Of a DNA stretch of 49,956 nt, positions 31,779-39,712 are shown piece after piece (within the stretch, counting starts at the first letter, position 1; every line of letters begins with the position of its first letter). The translations under genes were made by a program, and so were the position numbers. This stretch comes from D37C17 sp964551815 (GTDB taxonomy: Bacteria; Fidelibacterota; Marinisomatia; SCGC-AAA003-L08; D37C17). A model generated the notes under the pieces. That model was not told the origin of the DNA and ran no database searches. It was given only the letters and a program-made list of their open reading frames with translations. The stretch is from assembly GCA_964551815.1 (NCBI GenBank), contig CAZKEL010000010.1, forward strand, positions 1 to 49,956. Direction: 5' to 3'.

Positions 31779-33110
31779 CTCTGCTTCATAAATTGGTCTT
31801 CGGAGGATAGCAAATTCCCCCGGATCACGATTAAAAGGAATACTAAACCTTCCGGTGCCTCCATGACATACTTCCACCAATTTCTCTGATGCATCTCTGA
31901 TTTCTGTTACTTCTATCTGCTCTTTAGATTCAGGAGAAATTAATTCAATTATTGTCCCACTTTCTATTCGGTTTTTACATTCAAAGGATAAAAGACCTTT
32001 GACTTCATCATATTGTAATAACATTCCTGCAGCTTTGTGGGTAGTTTCCATGGAGCGGCCATCAGAAAAGTTTTCTCCAAATTCACGAGGATTCCTGGTA
32101 TAGAATCCGGAAGTATAGGTACGGTTCGACAAGGCCAGTAAATCCTTCAAATTCTGCGGATCGAATTCTTTACCACTAGTCATGTCATCAATTGCCTGCC
32201 TATAGGATCGAGTACACATTGCAGCATAATACGCCGACTTAGTTCTGCCTTCAATTTTAAAGCTGCATACTCCGGCGTTTTGAATATCCTCAAGAATTTC
32301 CACAGCACATAAATCTTTAGCATTAAAAAGATAAGTACCATTCTCATCTTCTGAAATAGGATATTGTTCATCAGGGCGGTGGGACTCTTTTACATAGAAC
32401 CCCTCCTCAGGAGGAGTATATCCATTTTGATTCACCTTCGAATTTTCAGCAGATTCAATTTGAGACAGGCTGTCAACTTCTTGTCCCAGATTGTATTCCC
32501 ATCGGCAGGAATTGGTACAGGTGCCCTGATTGGCATCCCGGTGATTCATATAATTGGTAATAAGGCAGCGCCCGGAATAAGCAATGCAAATCGCACCATG
32601 CACAAAACTCTCCAATTCAATATCAGGCACTTTTTCTTTTATTTCTGTTATTTCTTTCAGGCGCAGCTCCCGTGAGAGAATAATGCGTTCTACTCCCATG
32701 TCTTTCCAAAATTGAACCGTTGTCCAATTTGTGGCATTTGCCTGGGTAGATAAATGAATTGGCATTTCAGGATAGCGTTTAAGAGCAATATTAATAAGCC
32801 CCGGATCTGCCATAATGAGTCCGTCAGGTTTCCAGGTTACAACCTTGTCTAATTCCTTTAGAAAGGAATCAATTTTTGTATTGTGGGCAAAGATATTTAG
32901 AGTAAGATAAATTTTTCTCCCCATTTTATGAGAATAAGCGATGCCCTGTTTCAGTGAATCTTCACGAAATTCATTTTCTCTGGTTCTTAAGGAAAATTTA
33001 GGGATTCCTGCGTAGGTAGCATCGGCACCATATGCCAATGCGTATTTGAGTTTCTCAAAATTCCCTGCAGGGGATAATAATTCCGGTTTACTGCTAATTG
33101 CCATGCTCAT
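31749..33110 (-). CDS. U32 family peptidase-like protein (YegQ/TrhP type)
   Basis: 453 aa. PELLSPAGNFEKLKYALAYG, the GYADATYAG-like segment, HLSTQANATNW, RELRLKEI, and the Cys cluster CIAYSGRC...GTCTNSCRW mark the U32 family. Members such as TrhP make 5-hydroxyuridine in tRNA with an iron-sulfur cluster. The segment after residue 206 carries about 30 extra residues (QEVDSLSQIESAENSK, then TPPEEGFY) before the conserved VKESHRPDEQYPISEDENG. This insert contains a CCTCCT-N-AGGAGG palindrome in the DNA. True protease activity is doubtful for this subgroup. Confidence 0.88.
   Translation of the reverse strand: MSMAISSKPELLSPAGNFEKLKYALAYGADATYAGIPKFSLRTRENEFREDSLKQGIAYSHKMGRKIYLTLNIFAHNTKIDSFLKELDKVVTWKPDGLIMADPGLINIALKRYPEMPIHLSTQANATNWTTVQFWKDMGVERIILSRELRLKEITEIKEKVPDIELESFVHGAICIAYSGRCLITNYMNHRDANQGTCTNSCRWEYNLGQEVDSLSQIESAENSKVNQNGYTPPEEGFYVKESHRPDEQYPISEDENGTYLFNAKDLCAVEILEDIQNAGVCSFKIEGRTKSAYYAAMCTRSYRQAIDDMTSGKEFDPQNLKDLLALSNRTYTSGFYTRNPREFGENFSDGRSMETTHKAAGMLLQYDEVKGLLSFECKNRIESGTIIELISPESKEQIEVTEIRDASEKLVEVCHGGTGRFSIPFNRDPGEFAILRRPIYEAELTNLLQQSV
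32402..32414. repeat. Palindrome CCTCCT-C-AGGAGG inside the U32 gene
   Basis: It has the same six-base arms as the 30-bp repeat in hsdM, with a one-base spacer. It lies in frame within the non-conserved insert of the U32 protein and codes for part of TPPEEG. Confidence 0.7.
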
Positions 33111-33156
33111 AATTTACAGTGTAGATTATCCCATCCCCAATGTGGATTATTTATCA

Positions 33157-33645
33157 ATGATTTCAATTTCAGAATCCATTACGATCAAGGCTGACCGCAA
33201 CAAAGTCTGGGCTTTTTTATCAGATTTTTCCATAAGCCTCAAATTTAACCGCTTTCATACCCAATTGGAACTACCGGCGGAATACTCCATCAGTAAACTA
33301 AAATTTTTCACCATCCATCATAATTTCGGATTTGGCATTCATGAAATGGTTGCTGAGATTACAAACTGCAATCCCCCTTCCTTGTTGGAAATGAAAGAAT
33401 ATTGTAAGGATTCCCCTGAAAAAGGATTTCCTCATACAACTAATTTTTCTTTGGAAGAAACGGACAAACAATGCCGTCTGAGTTGTACGGTGACAGGCAC
33501 CTTTGGCGCTAAAGTTCAGGACATACCCTTCAAACCCATCCTGAAGGGTGTTATTATTGAGGAATTACTAAAAATGAAAAATGCCATAGAATCTGCAGAG
33601 AATTCTCCCAAACCACTCTCGGCTGAGACTATAAATCCTATTTAA
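33157..33645 (+). CDS. SRPBCC (START/polyketide cyclase-like) family protein
   Basis: 162 aa with a helix-grip pattern: SISESITIKADRNKVWAFLSDF at the start, a central run of beta strands, and a long C-terminal helix (FKPILKGVIIEELLKMKNAIE). The family binds lipids or other hydrophobic ligands; a precise ligand cannot be named. The start is placed at ATG 33157, because an earlier frame would overlap the divergent U32 gene, whose start is at 33110. It precedes tig, clpP and clpX on the same strand. Confidence 0.75.
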   Translation: MISISESITIKADRNKVWAFLSDFSISLKFNRFHTQLELPAEYSISKLKFFTIHHNFGFGIHEMVAEITNCNPPSLLEMKEYCKDSPEKGFPHTTNFSLEETDKQCRLSCTVTGTFGAKVQDIPFKPILKGVIIEELLKMKNAIESAENSPKPLSAETINPI

Positions 33646-33725
33646 GTTGCCTGCTTGATAATACTTTTCTTCCGTCGTAAATTTACAGCTCCGCAATTTT
33701 AAATTTTCAATAACTATATAAACAA

Positions 33726-34997
33726 ATGAAGACTGATTTAAAAGAAGTTAACAGTTATACCCGGCAGTTAGATGTTACCATAGCCTGGGAACAAATTCAA
33801 AATGAATATGAAAAAGAATTTTCACGGGCAAGTTCAACCTATACGATGGATGGATATAGGAAAGGAAAGGTTCCTTCATCTATCGTCAGAAAAAATTTGG
33901 GTCCTTCCATTGAAGCCCATTTTGCTGAACATTCCATCAATACTTATTACCGTAAGGCTCTGGATGAATTGAACTTATCACCCATCAATCAAGCGAAAAT
34001 TAATAATCTTGAGTTTAAGGAGGGGACGGACTTGTCCTTCACCGCCGAATTTGAAGTGGAGCCGGAAGTGACTTTACCCAATTATGAAAAGAAAATTAAA
34101 GTTGAAGCTGTGAAATATCTCGCTGAAAATGAAGATGTGGAGGATGCACTTCTTCGCTACCAGGAACAACATGCCACTGTGAAAACCATTGATACAGGGG
34201 CAGAGTCCGGGCATTTTCTTTTGGGTGATTTTCAAAGATTAGATGATGCAGGACTACCAGTAGTCGGCGACAAAATGGAAAAGCAGTACATCCGTTTGGG
34301 GTTTGGGCTGATTAAAGAGGAAGCTGAAAAAGCTCTCACCGGCGCTAAAGAAGGTGATGAAATTAAGGTTAGCGTTAAACAGAAGGAAAATGATGAAACT
34401 TATCTGGTTACCGTCCATAAAGTAGAAGAACAGATTCTGCCTGAAATTGATGACGAACTGGCCAAAACGGTAAATGGAGAAGTTTCTACCCTGGAAGAAT
34501 TAAAGGGAAATGTGAAGGAACAGCTGCAATCATCCTTAGAGAGAGACCACAACGAACTAGTCCGGAATGAAATTATAAAATATTTTGTGGAAAATTCCAC
34601 CATTGAAGCACCGGAGTCTATGATCCGTAATTATCTTGAACATATTAAAGAAGATATGGAAGCAAAGAAACAACCCATAGAGGAGTCCGGATTTGAAGAG
34701 AAATATCGCTCCCATGCTGAATTCAATATAAAATGGTATATAATAAAGGACCATATCATTCAAAAAGAGATGCTGGAAGTGTCTGATGAAGAAATGGACG
34801 AAAAAGTAAATGCTTTTATATCTGACAATAAAGAAGATGAAAAGAAGATTAAATCCTTTTATCGACAATCCAAAAATAAAAAACGATTGTATGATGATAT
34901 CCTGAATGAGAAGCTGTTTAAAACATTAACTGAATATGCTAAAGTGAAGGTCATTGAAAAATCAACCAATGATTTACGCAAAGAACACAAACATTAA
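33726..34997 (+). CDS. tig: Trigger factor, ribosome-associated chaperone
   Basis: 423 aa. The ribosome-binding signature appears as GYRKGKVP (residues 43-50), in the position of the usual GFRxGKxP. A middle PPIase-like segment (about 150-245, with GHFLLGDFQRL) is divergent and may lack isomerase activity. A long helical C-terminal domain forms the substrate cradle. Head of a tig-clpP-clpX group, a common bacterial arrangement coupling nascent-chain folding to degradation. Confidence 0.94.
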   Translation: MKTDLKEVNSYTRQLDVTIAWEQIQNEYEKEFSRASSTYTMDGYRKGKVPSSIVRKNLGPSIEAHFAEHSINTYYRKALDELNLSPINQAKINNLEFKEGTDLSFTAEFEVEPEVTLPNYEKKIKVEAVKYLAENEDVEDALLRYQEQHATVKTIDTGAESGHFLLGDFQRLDDAGLPVVGDKMEKQYIRLGFGLIKEEAEKALTGAKEGDEIKVSVKQKENDETYLVTVHKVEEQILPEIDDELAKTVNGEVSTLEELKGNVKEQLQSSLERDHNELVRNEIIKYFVENSTIEAPESMIRNYLEHIKEDMEAKKQPIEESGFEEKYRSHAEFNIKWYIIKDHIIQKEMLEVSDEEMDEKVNAFISDNKEDEKKIKSFYRQSKNKKRLYDDILNEKLFKTLTEYAKVKVIEKSTNDLRKEHKH

Positions 34998-34998
34998 A

Positions 34999-35595
34999 AT
35001 GGAGTTAAAAGAATCAATGATGATACCAATGGTAGTTGAGCAGTCCGCACAGGGTGAACGGGCTTATGATATTTATTCCCGCTTATTAAAGGAGAGAATT
35101 ATATTTTTAGGGTCTGAAATAAATGACCATGTTTCCAGTCTGATTATCGCTCAATTATTATTTTTAGAGGCGGATGATCCTGAAAAAGAAATATTTATGT
35201 ATATCAACAGTCCTGGTGGTGTCATCACTTCCGGCTTTGGTATATTAGATACCATGAATTATATCAAACCTGATATCTGTACCATCTGCATGGGACAGGC
35301 AGCCAGTATGGCAGCCGTTCTTCTTAGTGCCGGCACAAAAGGGAAACGCTCTACTCTTGAAAATTCCCGGGTGATGATTCACCAACCTCTTGGTGGAGTC
35401 CAAGGACAGGCCACTGATATTGAAATCCACACCAAAGAAATTCTGTATTTGCGGGATAAGCTAAATAAGATTCTCAGCAAAAATACAGGGAAATCAATAA
35501 AAACCATTGAAAAAGACACAAACAGGGATAACTTTATGAATGCTGAAACTGCATTAGATTATGGTATTATTGATCAAATCGTAACTATCCGTTAA
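34999..35595 (+). CDS. clpP: ATP-dependent Clp protease proteolytic subunit
   Basis: 198 aa serine protease that forms the tetradecameric chamber used by ClpX. The catalytic triad is Ser103 in GQAASMAAVLL, His128 in VMIHQPLGG, and an Asp in the DTNRDNFM segment (173-180). INSPGGVITSG is also typical. ATG at 34999, one base after the tig stop, is chosen. A frame opening at 34954 inside tig would add residues foreign to the family. clpX follows after three bases. Confidence 0.97.
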   Translation: MELKESMMIPMVVEQSAQGERAYDIYSRLLKERIIFLGSEINDHVSSLIIAQLLFLEADDPEKEIFMYINSPGGVITSGFGILDTMNYIKPDICTICMGQAASMAAVLLSAGTKGKRSTLENSRVMIHQPLGGVQGQATDIEIHTKEILYLRDKLNKILSKNTGKSIKTIEKDTNRDNFMNAETALDYGIIDQIVTIR

Positions 35596-35598
35596 TAC

Positions 35599-36831
35599 AT
35601 GAGTAAGGAAATTACTGACCAGACTTTTATTTGTTCTTTCTGTGGCTATCCAGAAGGAGAAGTTGATTTTCTTGTAGAGGGAAATGAAGCTTATATCTGT
35701 GATAACTGTGTTGCCCGTGCCAGTGACATTGTAAAAGAAAATGCCCGTAAATCGCTTTATGGGTTTACCTTCAACCTGCATACACCAAAAGATATTAAGC
35801 GTATGTTGGATGAACATATCATTGGTCAGGAATTAGCAAAACAGTCTGTAGCCGTCGCTGTTTATAACCACTATAAACGAATCCAGACCCGTTATGATAA
35901 GTCTGATGTGGAAATTGAAAAATCCAACATCCTCCTGGTGGGTTCAACAGGAACAGGTAAGACCCTCATAGCCAAAACCCTGGCGAAGCTATTAAATGTT
36001 CCCTTCGCCATTGCAGATGCTACCGTTCTCACCGAAGCAGGTTATGTTGGGGAAGATGTTGAAAATATTCTGGTGCGGCTTTTCCAGGCTGCAGAATACG
36101 ATGTAGATCGTGCAGAAATGGGCATTATTTATATTGACGAAATGGATAAAATCGCCAGAAAAGAAGGGAATCCTTCCATTACGCGGGATGTCTCTGGTGA
36201 AGGAGTCCAGCAGGCATTGTTAAAAATGCTGGAAGGAACTAAGGCAAATATTCCCCCAAAGGGAGGCAGGAAGCATCCTGAACAACCGTTGGTTACCATT
36301 GACACTTCTAATATTTTATTTATTTGTGGCGGGGCTTTTCAGGGATTAGAGGATATTATCGAAAAAAGGGTCTCCGGCGGGGGCATTGGCTTTGTTCGTG
36401 AAATAAAGACAAATATTGAAGATTCCCATTTGTTTTCTCAAACCCAACCGGAAGATTTACAAAAATATGGGTATATTCCGGAACTCATTGGACGGCTTCC
36501 CGTTATATCTCCTTTAGAAGAATTGTCAGAGGAGGCTATGCTATCCATTCTGACGAATCCAAAAAATGCTCTGATTAAACAATATCAGAAATTATTTGAA
36601 CTTGAAAATGTACATCTGGAATTTACACCACAGGCTCTACAGGAAATTGTTAATAAAGCTAAGGATCGTAAAACGGGAGCCCGTGCCCTGCGGTCCATTC
36701 TGGAAAATACAATGCTTACAATCATGTATGAAGTCCCATCTATTGATGATATTGACACCTGCATTATCACCGATGATGTCATCCTGCAAAAAGGAAAACC
36801 TATCTATAAATTGCTGCGGCAGTCTGCTTAA
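35599..36831 (+). CDS. clpX: ATP-dependent Clp protease ATP-binding subunit ClpX
   Basis: 410 aa AAA+ unfoldase. The N-terminal zinc finger has Cys12, Cys15, Cys34 and Cys37. Walker A is GSTGTGKT, Walker B is IIYIDEMDKI, and the pore loop GYVGED and the RKH loop (GGRKHP) are intact. GGGIGF is the ClpP-binding IGF loop, and ELIGRLPV and GARALRSI are the sensor motifs. All functional parts are present, so it should work with the ClpP encoded just upstream. Confidence 0.97.
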   Translation: MSKEITDQTFICSFCGYPEGEVDFLVEGNEAYICDNCVARASDIVKENARKSLYGFTFNLHTPKDIKRMLDEHIIGQELAKQSVAVAVYNHYKRIQTRYDKSDVEIEKSNILLVGSTGTGKTLIAKTLAKLLNVPFAIADATVLTEAGYVGEDVENILVRLFQAAEYDVDRAEMGIIYIDEMDKIARKEGNPSITRDVSGEGVQQALLKMLEGTKANIPPKGGRKHPEQPLVTIDTSNILFICGGAFQGLEDIIEKRVSGGGIGFVREIKTNIEDSHLFSQTQPEDLQKYGYIPELIGRLPVISPLEELSEEAMLSILTNPKNALIKQYQKLFELENVHLEFTPQALQEIVNKAKDRKTGARALRSILENTMLTIMYEVPSIDDIDTCIITDDVILQKGKPIYKLLRQSA

Positions 36832-36842
36832 CCTCTTTTTTT

Positions 36843-36871
36843 CAACAATTTCCCGTCCTTTTAAATTGTTG
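36843..36871 (+). terminator. Hairpin after clpX
   Basis: CAACAATTT and AAATTGTTG (nine pairs) flank an 11-base loop, 11 bases after the clpX stop. The stem is AT-rich and the T-run lies before it rather than after, so termination is only a possibility. Confidence 0.35.
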
Positions 36872-36946
36872 GTTGTATCACAAGAAAATTTTCAATATCC
36901 TCCTAAATTCTACCTGAATATCCGCGGGTGAACCGGGATTATTGCT

Positions 36947-39712
36947 ATGAAGAAGAAAAACTACATAATACCAATAATGATGGGGATTTTATTTTTACTC
37001 CAGAATATATCATTGTTACAGGCTGAGGTGGTAATAAATGAAATATTTGTAACACCAGAAGCAGAAACAGATGATATCCCGCAATTTATTGAGTTGTACA
37101 ATAACAGTAGTATTGAAGTAGATATAGCTAATTGGTATATGTTTACTTACGATGTACAAGGAGAGATTACAGGTCCGGAATTTGCCATAGCTCCGGGATT
37201 TTTCATGTCCGTAAATAATACAAAAATTTCACCCTACGGGTATTTAATTATAGCATCCTATTATCATTCCTCCTGTGAAAATAGCTGCCAATTTTACAAT
37301 AATCTGAGTGGGGATATTTGGGCACCCTTTGTGTTACCCTCTGATTATGGTAAAATTGTCTTGTCCGATGCGAATCAAAATATTCAGGATCAAATTATTT
37401 ATGACAGTTCCTGGCCCTTTACCAATGGCAGATCTCTGCGGCTGCATAGTCCCTATCTTGATAATTCATTGAAGGGGAGCTGGTCTTCCAGCCCGGTAAC
37501 GGATATTTCTGCCAGATTATATGCTGATGCAGGTGATATTCGAAATTTCGGATCACCGGGAGAAGAAAATGCCTTCCGTCTTTTTACTCCTGTTGATCAT
37601 TTTGACCATATCATATTGGGAGATGTGAACAATATTCACAGCAGCCACAATTTCAATGACTCCTTTACCTTTTCATGGGATGGTACTTTTAAAGATACCA
37701 CCAGTCAGAGCTACCGCCTTATCATCCATAAAAATGGTACAGAAATCAGCCATTCCAATTGGGTGAGCATCGCAGATACATCTATTGTCGTTTCACCTGC
37801 AGATTTACAAGTGCAGCAGTTGGAGGTTGCCGTCTATACCTGGAAAGTACAGTTGCAGCGGGGAAGTGATGTGGTGAATTCCGATTTATTCACCCTAAAT
37901 ATTGATGCCAATGATTATGGTATTTACGGATGTGTAGATAATGGAAACTGCACAGAGGGACCCACCTGTCCTGTAAGTTATAATGATGTGGTTTATCACA
38001 GTAACTATCCTGCAGGCTGCACCCCCGGAGTGAATTGTATCAGGGCATTGAATTATGATTCCACCGTGAATATCAGTAATAATACCTGTGAATATATCTC
38101 CATGACTATTCCTGCCTTTATACAGGGAGATACAGGAGACACTGCCAGAATTGCAGTGTATTTAGATAATAAGAATCAAGCAAAGCTCTATTCCGTTGAC
38201 ATTCAGTTTTCCATCGGAAATACTTCAGTCTTATCTTATATTGGAAGCACCCTTACCGGCTCCATGCTGGAAAGTAATAGCGGATATAATATTAATGCTC
38301 CTGCCGAATCCTTTCTGGTTGATATTGATACCACGGCAGGAACGACTCAACCCTATACAAACAGTGGAGTTATTGCCGGATTAAATATGGAGTTTGCAGG
38401 TAATGCAGATGACAACACAAATCTCGTTTTAGAATCTTATACCATTAATGGAGTATCTTATAATGAAACCAATAATAAAATTATCAGCACCGTATTTTTA
38501 AGAGACAAATTTGAAATTAACGGGCATATATCTTACTATGATAATTGTGGAAGTTCTTTTAACAGCGTCCACAATGTAGAAGTTACTCTTGAAAATGAAG
38601 CCGGTATTTCATATCTGGACACCACCACTTCCAATGGGGTGTATTTATTTTCAGGACTAAGTGTAGGAAATTATGGCATACAATATCATAAACTTGAGGA
38701 TATTTCAGGTGTAGATTATGGTGATTTTCATATTCTTCTGGAAAGTTTCATGGGACGAACCACTCTTTCAGAAAATCAGTTGATTAGTGGAGATGTGACG
38801 TTGGATGGCAGATTAACCGGCATCGATCTTTCAAGATTAGGCCGACATATTATTAATTTGCCAGTTGAATTTAACTCCGCAGCTGTTGAATGGGTTTTTA
38901 TTCCTGAAACGCCTATAAATTATAAACCACTTTTTGCCAATGATAAAAATTCAAGAACCATCGTCGCCTATCAATTGGGAGATCTGGACGGTAATTGGAA
39001 TTGTGCCTCCACCAATGGCAGAGAATTGGTATCTGAAGAGGCTGGTCAATTTCCCCTCACTACTAAAAATGGAATTGTTAGTCTTGACCTTATTCAATTG
39101 GAAGAAACATCATTGCAATCCTTTTATTTAAAATTAGGTTATGCTGCAAATAAATTTCATACTCCTGAAGTCCATTTGAATCATACGTTGGAAGAATTTG
39201 ATGGATTTGAATTTATGGTAAATAGTTCACATAATACAGGTGAGTTATATTTATTGGGATGGACATTAGATAATACTCCTCCCCCAATAAAAGAACTGGG
39301 TAAGATAAAAATGCAGCTCAAATCTGAATTTAATGTAGGTGAAATATGGATTGAGGAATTGATAATAAATAATGACAATGACAAGGGAGCAATTAAGATT
39401 GGGGATAAGCTGGTTCACTCAATACAGGTTAAAAAACAGAGATTTCCCCAGGGCATTTACCTTAATCAAAACTTTCCTAATCCTTTTAATCCAATAACCC
39501 AAATTAGCTGGGAAATGGCTGCAGCCAACAAGGTGAGCTTAGTAGTTTATAACCTGCAGGGACAATTTATAGACCATCTCTATGAAGGGAAAAAAAATTC
39601 AGGATTACACAGCTTGTTTTGGAATGCAGAGGGAGTTCCAAGTGGGATATATTTTTATGCCCTCACCGTAGGAAATGAAACCATTCAAAAGAAAATGATA
39701 GTATTAAAATGA
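36947..39712 (+). CDS. Exported lamin-tail, cohesin-like and dockerin-like protein with T9SS-type tail
   Basis: 921 aa. A signal peptide ends near residue 26 (LLQA). A lamin tail domain (about 27-205) follows, starting VVINEIFVTPEAETDD and ending near DIRNFGSPGEEN. Then come an Ig-like segment, a short Cys-rich stretch (GCVDNGNCTEGPTC), and a cohesin-like beta-sandwich (about 383-510). A Cna-B/SdrD-like repeat precedes a dockerin-like stretch, SGDVTLDGRLTGIDLSRLGRHIINL. The last 80 residues start NFPNPFNPITQISW and end KKMIVLK, the T9SS type A-like sorting tail. Its role is structural or adhesive by inference. The stop overlaps the next gene as ATGA. Confidence 0.85.
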   Translation: MKKKNYIIPIMMGILFLLQNISLLQAEVVINEIFVTPEAETDDIPQFIELYNNSSIEVDIANWYMFTYDVQGEITGPEFAIAPGFFMSVNNTKISPYGYLIIASYYHSSCENSCQFYNNLSGDIWAPFVLPSDYGKIVLSDANQNIQDQIIYDSSWPFTNGRSLRLHSPYLDNSLKGSWSSSPVTDISARLYADAGDIRNFGSPGEENAFRLFTPVDHFDHIILGDVNNIHSSHNFNDSFTFSWDGTFKDTTSQSYRLIIHKNGTEISHSNWVSIADTSIVVSPADLQVQQLEVAVYTWKVQLQRGSDVVNSDLFTLNIDANDYGIYGCVDNGNCTEGPTCPVSYNDVVYHSNYPAGCTPGVNCIRALNYDSTVNISNNTCEYISMTIPAFIQGDTGDTARIAVYLDNKNQAKLYSVDIQFSIGNTSVLSYIGSTLTGSMLESNSGYNINAPAESFLVDIDTTAGTTQPYTNSGVIAGLNMEFAGNADDNTNLVLESYTINGVSYNETNNKIISTVFLRDKFEINGHISYYDNCGSSFNSVHNVEVTLENEAGISYLDTTTSNGVYLFSGLSVGNYGIQYHKLEDISGVDYGDFHILLESFMGRTTLSENQLISGDVTLDGRLTGIDLSRLGRHIINLPVEFNSAAVEWVFIPETPINYKPLFANDKNSRTIVAYQLGDLDGNWNCASTNGRELVSEEAGQFPLTTKNGIVSLDLIQLEETSLQSFYLKLGYAANKFHTPEVHLNHTLEEFDGFEFMVNSSHNTGELYLLGWTLDNTPPPIKELGKIKMQLKSEFNVGEIWIEELIINNDNDKGAIKIGDKLVHSIQVKKQRFPQGIYLNQNFPNPFNPITQISWEMAAANKVSLVVYNLQGQFIDHLYEGKKNSGLHSLFWNAEGVPSGIYFYALTVGNETIQKKMIVLK

